Positions 1 to 7,632 of a stretch of 64,000 bases of DNA are shown piece by piece (the first letter of the stretch is position 1; each line of letters starts with the position of its first letter). The DNA is from a virus. The notes below the pieces were generated by a model that was not told where the DNA came from, made no database searches, and saw nothing but the letters and a program-made list of their open reading frames with translations. The stretch spans positions 1-64,000 of the IMG/VR virus record IMGVR_UViG_3300021598_001198; one strand, 5' to 3'. The translations under genes and the position numbers were made by a program.

Positions 1-413
1 GTAGAACCAACAAAGGAAGTTGGAGTATATGGTAAATCAAGTTTTTTATAAAAAATGTCGTCCTTATGTAACCCAATACTTGTAAAAATCTCAACACAGT
101 TTTCTGTATCCCAGTTGGTGTGAAAAAAATCATTTAATTTGTCCCAATATGAAACAACGAAATATTTTTTGTTTTCTACGTTTTGAATAACCATCCAAAA
201 AGGACCATATCTACAAGCGGGTCCGGTATAGTTTGTATAACTTCTCATTGATTGTTGGGAACCATCAGGTTGTGTGATTATATCACACGCGGTGTGTACC
301 GCATTAAATTCAATCTCAGGATACATCTCCACCAATTTGTTATAAACAAAATTATGTGCACTGATATTAGACCAATGTAACGCACCTCTTTCAAAATAAC
401 AAGTTACTTTCAT
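1..413 (-). CDS. Hypothetical protein, cut by window edge
   Basis: Reading leftward from the ATG at 413 gives at least 137 codons without a stop, running off the window. It starts MKVTCYFERGALHW and contains aromatic-rich stretches (YTNYTGPACRYGPFW, YFVVSYWDKL). I do not recognise the family. It is the last visible gene of the minus-strand sugar operon, 1 nt after the stop of the upstream gene, so a role in glycan making is likely from context only. Confidence 0.75.
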   Translation of the reverse strand, partial: MKVTCYFERGALHWSNISAHNFVYNKLVEMYPEIEFNAVHTACDIITQPDGSQQSMRSYTNYTGPACRYGPFWMVIQNVENKKYFVVSYWDKLNDFFHTNWDTENCVEIFTSIGLHKDDIFYKKLDLPYTPTSFVGS

Positions 414-414
414 T

Positions 415-1326
415 TTAATTGTTTAGTTTGTGTAGAGAAGGTGGTAACAGGTGTCTAAATTCTTTTTTACTACCCAAATCCTCCTCTTCAATTAAGTTAT
501 ATGTAAATCTTACACTATAGTCATTTGGACTTACTGGTTTACCGTTTTCAGGTATGTTAAAACACCCGTGTCTTACTATCTCAGTGTATGCGATAATATA
601 ATAATCATCAGGTCTTTTTTGTAAATCAATATTAAAAGCATAATCAAAACAGGACCTTAATCCTGACATTGTACTTTTAAATTTTAAACCGGACTCTCTA
701 ATATATGGTTTCGTCTCATCCAAATCATGTAATGATATATTTTCATGACTTTCCAATAATTCAATTAGTGATTTTCTTTTCCAAATACATGGTTGTACGC
801 TAAACAAATATTGATAATCCTTATGTCTTAAATAAAGTTCATCCTTAATATTACTTTCACAAGAACTATTTAATTTTTCAAAATCGCTAAGTTTTAAAAT
901 ACCACCAATATCATCAAAACCAAAATAGTCAATATTTTCACATTTAATTAAATTCAATGCATCGTTTAAATCATGGTATTTTATTTCTTCAATAAAAAAA
1001 TAATCATCTAATAAAAAGAAAATGTAATCCTCACTTATTTCTTTTAAAGCACTAAGCATAGTTTCTTTAAAATGATATCCTTGACAATGTAAGTTAATAT
1101 TACTACTATAATATGTGACTTTATCGGAATATTTTAAATCTTCCGTATTAAATTTATTACTTACAATTGTTATTTTTAAATCATCTCTTTTATTATGTTT
1201 AAAAAAATGTTTTAAAGACAATTCCGCTAAAGACAAGTTTTTATCATGAGTATTAATTAAAAATCTCAAATTTTGAATCATGTCTTTATCATTTTTATTA
1301 TTGAATAGTCTATTTATAAAATTCAT
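415..1326 (-). CDS. Putative glycosyltransferase-like protein
   Basis: 303 aa. Residues 20-60 (LRFLINTHDKNLSL, DLKITIVSNKF) look like the first beta-alpha unit of a GT-A fold. The segment DYIFFLLDDYFF near residue 107 places paired aspartates at the end of a hydrophobic strand, where GT-A enzymes carry the metal-binding DxD. No firm family match. Its start overlaps the stop of the upstream paralogous glycosyltransferase gene by 4 nt, so the two are translationally coupled. Function is inferred from fold-like features and the operon. Confidence 0.6.
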   Translation of the reverse strand: MNFINRLFNNKNDKDMIQNLRFLINTHDKNLSLAELSLKHFFKHNKRDDLKITIVSNKFNTEDLKYSDKVTYYSSNINLHCQGYHFKETMLSALKEISEDYIFFLLDDYFFIEEIKYHDLNDALNLIKCENIDYFGFDDIGGILKLSDFEKLNSSCESNIKDELYLRHKDYQYLFSVQPCIWKRKSLIELLESHENISLHDLDETKPYIRESGLKFKSTMSGLRSCFDYAFNIDLQKRPDDYYIIAYTEIVRHGCFNIPENGKPVSPNDYSVRFTYNLIEEEDLGSKKEFRHLLPPSLHKLNN

Positions 1327-2126
1327 TTCGATTTCCTTAGTTTGTATGTATTCTCATTATGTGTCATCATTGACAAATCTGAATTTATTATAAAATTGTT
1401 TGTCTTTAAATACTTGTATAATAAATGTTCTGCAGAATTCCACACCGCCACTTCATCCCAAAGTGAAAATAAATCAAGATACATTTTTTGATATTTCCAC
1501 ATTACATCCATGTTACCATAAAGTAGTGTATCATTTACTGCTTCGGGCCAAGATTGTACTGAATTAGTGTAAATTGTATTTGGCTCGGGTTTTTGTAAAA
1601 TCAATTCGCTTGTAAAGGTCGTGTCAGTCCTATTTCTAACAACAATATCATATTTTACACCAGAATTTTGTACCATTTCACCACATTTATATATTCGATA
1701 ATACATTCCCATGACATTCATCATTAATAGTGATGGTAATTGCAAACTCATAGAATCTAAATCCCACCTTTTGTAAAAATATTTTTCCTTTTCTTCAAAA
1801 AATGGCTCCATTGAAACAAATGAGTCAAAAACAAAATCTTTTGGTTTTAGTTTTGATATTATCCTATCTTTTGTTTCATCGTCTATTAATTCAGATTCTG
1901 TTATTGGTATGACTTCGATTTTATTTTTATTTTCACCATGAAATCCTGTAAATCGATAATGATTTTTGGATGTATACTTAGAATATGGTTGAACACCATA
2001 CCCATATACGTCCCAAAAATTCAAGTAGATATCGCAGTCATATTTTGACAATAAAAAGTCATGATGATTTTTTATAAAATCTTCAAATCCCCTCAACATA
2101 CCAGAATAACAAACAGCAACTTTCAT
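1323..2126 (-). CDS. Putative glycosyltransferase, paralog A of three
   Basis: 267 aa. It opens with VAVCYSGMLRGFEDFI, then YDCDIYLNFWDVYGYG, YDIVVRNRTDT near residue 165, DTLLYGNMDVM near 200 and AEHLLYKYL near 234. The genes at 2126-2965 and 6381-7184 have the same motif order, so the three form a local paralog family. The pattern (N-terminal strand ending CYSG, central D-rich strand, late E-H) fits a sugar-transferring enzyme of the kind found in capsule clusters and large viruses. Substrate unknown. Confidence 0.65.
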   Translation of the reverse strand: MKVAVCYSGMLRGFEDFIKNHHDFLLSKYDCDIYLNFWDVYGYGVQPYSKYTSKNHYRFTGFHGENKNKIEVIPITESELIDDETKDRIISKLKPKDFVFDSFVSMEPFFEEKEKYFYKRWDLDSMSLQLPSLLMMNVMGMYYRIYKCGEMVQNSGVKYDIVVRNRTDTTFTSELILQKPEPNTIYTNSVQSWPEAVNDTLLYGNMDVMWKYQKMYLDLFSLWDEVAVWNSAEHLLYKYLKTNNFIINSDLSMMTHNENTYKLRKSK

Positions 2127-2965
2127 TATTTTCCTAATTCTTTAAACCAAATTGAATTTTGTAATTCTTCAGACTTTTCTTTTTCTCTATAATTGTGATA
2201 ACTGTGTGTTGGTGCATATAAATCTTTGTTTATTTTTAAACCCATACTTGTTAAATAAACATACAATAAATGTTCAGCAGCGTTACCGGGTCCTTGGGTC
2301 TTGTGAAATATGTCTATTAAATGATTGTGCATATTTCTATAGATTTCCATCGATTCCATATTACCATATAATAAAGAATCATTTATTGTGTCATTACCCC
2401 AAGATGCGTGTTGATTACCATATATGATACTATTTTCCGGTTTTTGTAAAATCACCGTATTTTCTAAAATACTATCAGGTCTCATTCTAACAACAACATC
2501 GTAATTAATGTTAGAATTTTTAACCATTTCACCACATTTGTATATTCTATAATAACCACCTAAGGTATTCCAAGCCAATAGTTGACCGATATTACAATTT
2601 GTTTCATTGTATTCATATTTTTCAATTAAAGGTTTTTCCCTTTCTTGTAGTGTTGGTTCATATGATTTGAATGATTCAAATATGTAATTTTTAGGATTTA
2701 ATTTATGTATTATTTCTTTTTTAATTGATTCACTAATCAAGTCAGACTCAATAATTGGAATTACTTCACACTTATTTTCTTCAATGTTGAATCTAATGTG
2801 TTTATCAGATTTATATCTTGAAAATGGTAAATAACCAAATCCATAAACATCCCAAAAACTGAGGTAAACATCACAATCATATTTTGACAATAAAAATTCT
2901 TTGTGGTTTTCAATATTCCCTAAAAACCCTCTAATCATTCCAGAATAACAAACCGCTACTTTCAT
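2126..2965 (-). CDS. Putative glycosyltransferase, paralog B of three
   Basis: 279 aa. Same architecture as its downstream neighbour: VAVCYSGMIRGFLGNI at the start, YDCDVYLSFWDVYGFG, YDVVVRMRPDSI near residue 160, DSLLYGNMESM near 199 and AEHLLYVYL near 235. In this copy the central motif is R-M-R-P-D, as in the copy at 6381, whereas paralog A has R-N-R-T-D. The stop/start junction with the next gene shares one base. Tandem duplication followed by divergence is the simplest explanation, perhaps to add successive sugars. Confidence 0.65.
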   Translation of the reverse strand: MKVAVCYSGMIRGFLGNIENHKEFLLSKYDCDVYLSFWDVYGFGYLPFSRYKSDKHIRFNIEENKCEVIPIIESDLISESIKKEIIHKLNPKNYIFESFKSYEPTLQEREKPLIEKYEYNETNCNIGQLLAWNTLGGYYRIYKCGEMVKNSNINYDVVVRMRPDSILENTVILQKPENSIIYGNQHASWGNDTINDSLLYGNMESMEIYRNMHNHLIDIFHKTQGPGNAAEHLLYVYLTSMGLKINKDLYAPTHSYHNYREKEKSEELQNSIWFKELGK

Positions 2966-2968
2966 AAA

Positions 2969-3667
2969 TTATTTTTTATACGCAATAGACACTCCGTAAT
3001 CGTTATACTCTTCAAAATATTTCACCACATCATATTGATTCCTGTCAATTGCTTCGATAAAGATTGTAGGTCCTGTATGAAAATTAGTGTCGTGAAAAAT
3101 AACAATACCATTATCAGATAATAAATCTGAATATAACCAATCATTAATAACTGTGTTCACCGAATGGTGACCATCAATAAAAAGAATTGATATTTTATCT
3201 ATACCAATTTCTTTCATGTAATTTCTAATCAATTCTTGGTTATATGAATTTTCTTGAATGGTATGTATTTTTTTAGATGAGTTATTTAAATAAGATTTAT
3301 CATCTAAATCGACACCTAAATAAGGTATGTGGTCAGGCTTATTAAACAACATTGCGTGGCAAAAAGAACCATCAGAATTTCTTGAAACTCCAATTTCTAA
3401 TATACCATGTGTCATATAATCCTTTGTGATTTCTTTTACTAAATCGTAACTTTGTTGAGAGACTTCGGCAGTACAAAACTTCCAAAAATAATCTTCATTA
3501 TCATTATCATAACCAATCATTTGAGGTTTAAATTTTAAACCAGGTATTGTTGTTGGTTGCTCTTCTACATCAATATAAACATCCTCACCGTTTGTAAGTT
3601 TATCGACTCCATTCTCCCATCCGATTACATCACCGGCTTTATGGTATTTTGTAATTAATATTCTCAT
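2969..3667 (-). CDS. Class I SAM-dependent methyltransferase-like protein
   Basis: 232 aa. ILEIGVSRNSDGSF near residue 89 is the SAM-binding motif I, LGVDLDD near 118 fits motif II, and ISILFIDGHHSVNTVINDW near 158 followed by NGIVIFHDTN fits the Methyltransf_24 group. The first 80 residues, with GDVIGWENGVDKL, are not typical and may bind the sugar. It is 6 nt downstream of the RuBisCO-like gene, so it is probably expressed with it and modifies the same sugar. Confidence 0.7.
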   Translation of the reverse strand: MRILITKYHKAGDVIGWENGVDKLTNGEDVYIDVEEQPTTIPGLKFKPQMIGYDNDNEDYFWKFCTAEVSQQSYDLVKEITKDYMTHGILEIGVSRNSDGSFCHAMLFNKPDHIPYLGVDLDDKSYLNNSSKKIHTIQENSYNQELIRNYMKEIGIDKISILFIDGHHSVNTVINDWLYSDLLSDNGIVIFHDTNFHTGPTIFIEAIDRNQYDVVKYFEEYNDYGVSIAYKK

Positions 3668-3673
3668 TTTATT

Positions 3674-4903
3674 TTAAAAAAATCTGTAAGCCAAATCGGG
3701 ATTAAATTCTTTATTTCCCCACTTTTCAATGGCTGTTTTATATTCTATTTTGTCGAATTCTTTGTTAATTGCTTGTTTCATAGCTAAACCACCTGATAGA
3801 GTACCCATTGGGTGTCCGTGCATTGCACCACCAACATTAGCCATCCAATCAAAACTATTTAACAATTCATTTATGTATTGTACCAATCCGGGATGCATAC
3901 CACAACTTAATGCGGGTACAATATTGTAATTCCATAAAACATTTAAAGAATCTTCTAATTCTTTTTCGTCTTGATTCATGTAACCACCAATCATACCAGC
4001 GTGTATAGAATCAACACCAGACCAACCAGCGATTTTACAGATAACCGGCCAATAAATGTGAAATGGTGCTCTTTTATCTGTAAAAAATTTATCACCACTT
4101 TTTTGGAAATGTATCCACAAATTAGGATTTTGTTTTCTGATTGCTCTATACACCCCCAATCCACTCCAAACATTTATGTGTATACCATTACCACCATTAT
4201 CTGAAACAAATTTTGCTCTTTCTAGTGCATATGGACTATCACCATTAATACAAAAACAATAAATCACATTTGGAGCGTTTTCTCTTAACCAATTAGTGAT
4301 TAATGGAACTCTTTTTTCAAGAGGACAATGGTCGGGATTGGCTAATAACTCATCTTCTTTAATGAAGTTAACACCACCTTGTACCATTTCTTTTACGGCT
4401 TCTAACAAAACTTCAGGTGACATACCAACTTTGGGTTTAATTATACCACCAAAAAAAGGTTTACCGTTTACACCATTAAATTCCCTAAAACCATCTATAC
4501 CAAATGCGGGTTTTAATTTAAATTTAACTTCTATTTTTTCAGGTAATTCAACATTTAGTATTTGACATTTTTGAATTTCTAAAATATCTACTTGACCTCC
4601 AGCTATATGACAGAGTATTTGTGAAATACCATCTTCTTCCAAATTAATGTTTGACAATGGGAATGCAAATTTTACAATACCTTCTTTTAAAGATTTTAAA
4701 TAATCTTCATCCTCCATTATAAAACAACTATGGTTCAAAAACATTTCTTCAGTTTCCCACACGCTTCTATTGTTAGGGTTACCAATACTTTGACCAATAG
4801 CCAAATTCCATGCAGCCTCTCTTAATGATGTTTTTGATTCTAAAAAGTATGTAACAACAAAGTACTTTTCTAAATCAATATCTTTTGTGAATATGTTAAT
4901 CAT
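3674..4903 (-). CDS. RuBisCO-like protein (form IV-like)
   Basis: 409 aa, the usual length of large-subunit family proteins. Seen: IIKPKVG with K156 and K158 (K175/K177 of plant RuBisCO), GGVNFIKEDE with K182, D184 and E185 (carbamylated lysine and metal ligands), H265 in WIHFQKSG, H301 in SIHAGMIGG, S333 in ALSCGMH and a late GGAMHGHPMG glycine pair. The loop-6 lysine is absent (GGYMNQ) and the N-terminal T-W pair is replaced by GQSIGNPNN. This predicts an enolising or isomerising RuBisCO-like enzyme rather than a CO2-fixing one. It overlaps the cupin gene by 4 nt inside the sugar operon, so the substrate is probably a phosphorylated sugar or sugar acid; that is inference. Confidence 0.9.
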   Translation of the reverse strand: MINIFTKDIDLEKYFVVTYFLESKTSLREAAWNLAIGQSIGNPNNRSVWETEEMFLNHSCFIMEDEDYLKSLKEGIVKFAFPLSNINLEEDGISQILCHIAGGQVDILEIQKCQILNVELPEKIEVKFKLKPAFGIDGFREFNGVNGKPFFGGIIKPKVGMSPEVLLEAVKEMVQGGVNFIKEDELLANPDHCPLEKRVPLITNWLRENAPNVIYCFCINGDSPYALERAKFVSDNGGNGIHINVWSGLGVYRAIRKQNPNLWIHFQKSGDKFFTDKRAPFHIYWPVICKIAGWSGVDSIHAGMIGGYMNQDEKELEDSLNVLWNYNIVPALSCGMHPGLVQYINELLNSFDWMANVGGAMHGHPMGTLSGGLAMKQAINKEFDKIEYKTAIEKWGNKEFNPDLAYRFF

Positions 4904-5223
4904 GGTATTATAAATTTATCTCCTTTTACTGATGGTGTTTTAACAATTAATACGGTACAATCTTCTAAAAATTCAGGGTCTGCAACTTCGTATGGGTAAA
5001 GAATAAAAATATCTCCCTCATTTAATTCGGTATTTTGTATCATCATTTTACCTTTAACCAAGTAATTTATTTCAGTCCCTTGTTTGTGATAGTGAGTGTC
5101 CCATTTTTCACCTTTGGTGTGGTGTTTAAAACAAACCTCAAAATCCTTTGTTTTAAACGCGGCAGGCTCAAAATCACCAATGAACCATCCACCTTTGTAT
5201 TCGTCAAATTTTGTTATTTTCAT
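4900..5223 (-). CDS. Single-domain cupin protein
   Basis: 107 aa. Motif 1 is complete: G-EKWDT-H-Y-H-KQGT-E-INYLVK-G (residues about 38-58), the metal-binding pattern G(x5)HxH(x4)E(x6)G. Motif 2 is weaker (EGDIFILYPYE). Small cupins in sugar clusters act as epimerases, isomerases or sensors. The gene overlaps both neighbours (nucleotidyltransferase before, RuBisCO-like after) by 4 nt, which suggests equimolar production and a shared pathway. Confidence 0.85.
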   Translation of the reverse strand: MKITKFDEYKGGWFIGDFEPAAFKTKDFEVCFKHHTKGEKWDTHYHKQGTEINYLVKGKMMIQNTELNEGDIFILYPYEVADPEFLEDCTVLIVKTPSVKGDKFIIP

Positions 5224-5909
5224 ATTTGTGTTTTCTTTATGCTTAGGTATTTTTTTAAATCTTCAGGTGTCCCAATTGGGTGATGTTGGTTAAACATAAA
5301 GATACCAACCTTATACCCATTTTTAATTAGGTAGTTATAAGTTGGTGCGACGTAATATTCTTTATTGGTTGTATCTTTATTAGTGAACATTTCTTCAAAT
5401 GATTCAAAAAAATATCTCGCTTTTTTCCAATAATGTAAACCATTCGTTGCGATATTTGAGATGACTTCTTTTTCCTTTACTTCGGTAACCAAATTTTCAT
5501 TATTTAATTTAACATATGAATTATTTGGTTTATTTGAAATGAAACAACCAATCACAGCATCAAAGTTTCTTGCAAAATTTAAAAACATCGTTTTGTCCCA
5601 ATCTAAAATTATTTGGTCACAGTTCACAATTACTAATTCAGAATCCATGTCAACAATATCTTTACTCAGATGTGCAGTACATGCTGGGCCTTCAGTAATC
5701 CAATCAATATTGATAATGTTTACATCTTTGTGATGTATTGGGTGTTCGTCCCTTTTAATTAGAATAATCTTTACGTTATCACCCTTAAAGTTTTCTATTA
5801 CGTGATTAGTCATGGTTTTACCATCCCATTCTATTAAAGGTTTAGGATTATCAAATTCTGACCCGTTAAATCTTGTACCACGACCTGCCGCCAATATTAC
5901 TACTTGCAT
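5220..5909 (-). CDS. Sugar-phosphate nucleotidyltransferase
   Basis: 229 aa. LAAGRGTRF at residue 6 is the GxGxR nucleotide-binding signature, followed by NPKPLIEW (K of the PKP motif), TEGPACTAH near 72 and VNCDQI near 94 (metal-binding aspartate). This is the NTP_transferase fold that activates sugar phosphates with a nucleotide. It resembles the C-terminal half of the fusion gene at 7629-8990, including the TEG-AC motif and the closing GTPEDL, so the two may act on related substrates. Confidence 0.85.
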   Translation of the reverse strand: MQVVILAAGRGTRFNGSEFDNPKPLIEWDGKTMTNHVIENFKGDNVKIILIKRDEHPIHHKDVNIINIDWITEGPACTAHLSKDIVDMDSELVIVNCDQIILDWDKTMFLNFARNFDAVIGCFISNKPNNSYVKLNNENLVTEVKEKEVISNIATNGLHYWKKARYFFESFEEMFTNKDTTNKEYYVAPTYNYLIKNGYKVGIFMFNQHHPIGTPEDLKKYLSIKKTQI

Positions 5910-5912
5910 AAA

Positions 5913-6374
5913 TTATTTTTTAATGTATGCGGTTGGTGCCGAATAGTTTAATGTTTTTAATTCTAAATTCTTTTCTTGGATAAACCTATCTACCGCTTTA
6001 GATTCACTCCATTTATGGTACCCTTCGTGACTAAAGTTTCTACCCTCAAATAGAGTGTTCATTGTTTCCTTATCGAATTTATCTGTGATTGAATTGATTA
6101 AATTTTCAGTATCAAAAAAATCAAATCCGATTACTTTTTTAACAGAATTAGGGTTATATAGATTTCTTAATTTTAAAAATGTATACAATCCCGTTCCTTT
6201 AAAAACACCACATTCTACAATGTCACCAGGAATATCCTTAACCTCATTGTATAATAATGTTCGCGCAATCAATTTATTGAAGACTTTTTTGTCACCACTT
6301 AACATGAATTTATTAAATGCATCAAAGAATTCTTGAGGTGTTTCTGTTATTTCTAAATTTTTTAATGTTATCAT
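5913..6374 (-). CDS. TylF/macrocin-type O-methyltransferase, shortened
   Basis: 153 aa. DIPGDIVECGVFKGTGLYTFLKL (residues 47-69, SAM motif I of TylF) and VIGFDFFDT are clear. Family members are normally about 230-260 aa and continue with a D-rich motif and catalytic site that are missing here; the frame ends with SAPTAYIKK. It is either a natural minimal variant or a gene truncated by deletion. The stop lies 3 nt before the nucleotidyltransferase gene, so no remnant of the lost half remains. Confidence 0.75.
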   Translation of the reverse strand: MITLKNLEITETPQEFFDAFNKFMLSGDKKVFNKLIARTLLYNEVKDIPGDIVECGVFKGTGLYTFLKLRNLYNPNSVKKVIGFDFFDTENLINSITDKFDKETMNTLFEGRNFSHEGYHKWSESKAVDRFIQEKNLELKTLNYSAPTAYIKK

Positions 6375-6380
6375 CTTTTT

Positions 6381-7184
6381 TTATTGTGTGTTGGGTAAAT
6401 AATATCCAGCCATGGAACCTAATTGACCTCTATTTACTTTATAAAATTCAATCGAGGTATCCATATTGATATTTACATCTGTAACATTATTAAGATAATA
6501 ATACAAAACGTGTTCATTTCCTGATTTTCTTCCTGCCTCATGCCATATTTTTTCTAAATTAAAATATAATCTAGATAATTTACCCATTGAAATTGTATCA
6601 CCATATATAAACATGTCCTGATAATTTTTTTCAAATGAACCCCATGAATTAATGTTGATTGTATTTGTTTCAGGTTTCAATAATTCTAATCCAAAATCAT
6701 GAAACATTAAATCAGGTCGTAACCTTAAAACACAATCATACTCTCTACCTGAATACTTAACCAAGTAATTACAACGATATACTTTATAGTACATTGACAT
6801 AATATTTGGTAAATGAGGTAACCAATCATGTTTTTCTTTATAAACAAGATTCATCAATTCGGATTTCGCATTAAAAAGTGGTTCAAAATTTGAAAACTCC
6901 TCAAATTCATATTTTACAGGATTTAATCTTGTTAAAACATCATCAATGTCCGATTGTAATATTTTATCGTTTGATACTTCTGTTTCAATAAATTGATTTG
7001 TTTTAAAATCCCAAGTTTTTCTTTTACTTGTACTATATTTTGACGTAAACCCACCATCACCATAGACATCCCAAAAACTAAAATAAACATCACAATCATA
7101 TTTCGAGAATAAATGCTCTTTGTGATTTTCTATAGTCTCGTTAAAGTTTCTAAACATTCCCGAATAACATACCGCCACTCTCAT
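6381..7184 (-). CDS. Putative glycosyltransferase, paralog C of three
   Basis: 267 aa. VAVCYSGMFRNFNETI, YDCDVYFSFWDVYGDG, YDCVLRLRPDL near 157, DMFIYGDTISM near 195 and NEHVLYYYL near 224 match the two paralogs at 1323 and 2126. It is separated from them by about 3.4 kb of sugar-activation genes, so the duplication was not a simple recent tandem event. Substrate unknown. Confidence 0.65.
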   Translation of the reverse strand: MRVAVCYSGMFRNFNETIENHKEHLFSKYDCDVYFSFWDVYGDGGFTSKYSTSKRKTWDFKTNQFIETEVSNDKILQSDIDDVLTRLNPVKYEFEEFSNFEPLFNAKSELMNLVYKEKHDWLPHLPNIMSMYYKVYRCNYLVKYSGREYDCVLRLRPDLMFHDFGLELLKPETNTININSWGSFEKNYQDMFIYGDTISMGKLSRLYFNLEKIWHEAGRKSGNEHVLYYYLNNVTDVNINMDTSIEFYKVNRGQLGSMAGYYLPNTQ

Positions 7185-7185
7185 T

Positions 7186-7632
7186 TTAATTCCCTTCTTT
7201 ATATTTTTTTATAAAATCACTACATATACCTGTACAATCTTTAATATCATCATTAAAGATTTCTGGTAGTACTGCTATACTATTTTTTATTGGTTGTTTT
7301 CCTGGATATACCCACATAAAATTTAATGACGTTAAGGTCACGACATCCTCTTGATGCCAAAAATAATTAAACTTATATGACAAAGAATTAAAAAAACAAA
7401 GTGACTCAACATTCTTACAATGTATCCATAAATTATTACTTCTTTCTTTTAACCACTCTTCTGATGTTTTATATTCGGGTTTGTCGTGACCTAACCACAA
7501 ATCACCATTTTTATACCAAATATCAACCTCAACATCAAAACCCATGGTAATGGCCTCCATAATATAAAATGGTGAATTTTCCCTTACATCGTTGGGACCA
7601 TCAATGTTTCCTCTATGTGAAATCAGTATCAT
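7186..7632 (-). CDS. Glycerophosphodiester phosphodiesterase-like protein, short
   Basis: 148 aa. ISHRGNIDG at residue 3, ENSPFYIMEA near 18, FDVEVDIWYKNG near 32 and LWLGHDKP near 45 reproduce the GDPD catalytic pattern HRG...EN...E-x-D...GHD. True GDPDs are about 240-300 aa, so the C-terminal half of the barrel is reduced. Short GDPD-like proteins of this type occur in polysaccharide clusters. It could hydrolyse or transfer a phosphodiester on the glycan. Overlaps the upstream HAD-fusion gene by 4 nt. Confidence 0.75.
   Translation of the reverse strand: MILISHRGNIDGPNDVRENSPFYIMEAITMGFDVEVDIWYKNGDLWLGHDKPEYKTSEEWLKERSNNLWIHCKNVESLCFFNSLSYKFNYFWHQEDVVTLTSLNFMWVYPGKQPIKNSIAVLPEIFNDDIKDCTGICSDFIKKYKEGN

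Noticed and set aside
3674-4903. True CO2-fixing RuBisCO
   Set aside because: The loop-6 lysine and the N-terminal Thr-Trp pair needed for carboxylation are missing.
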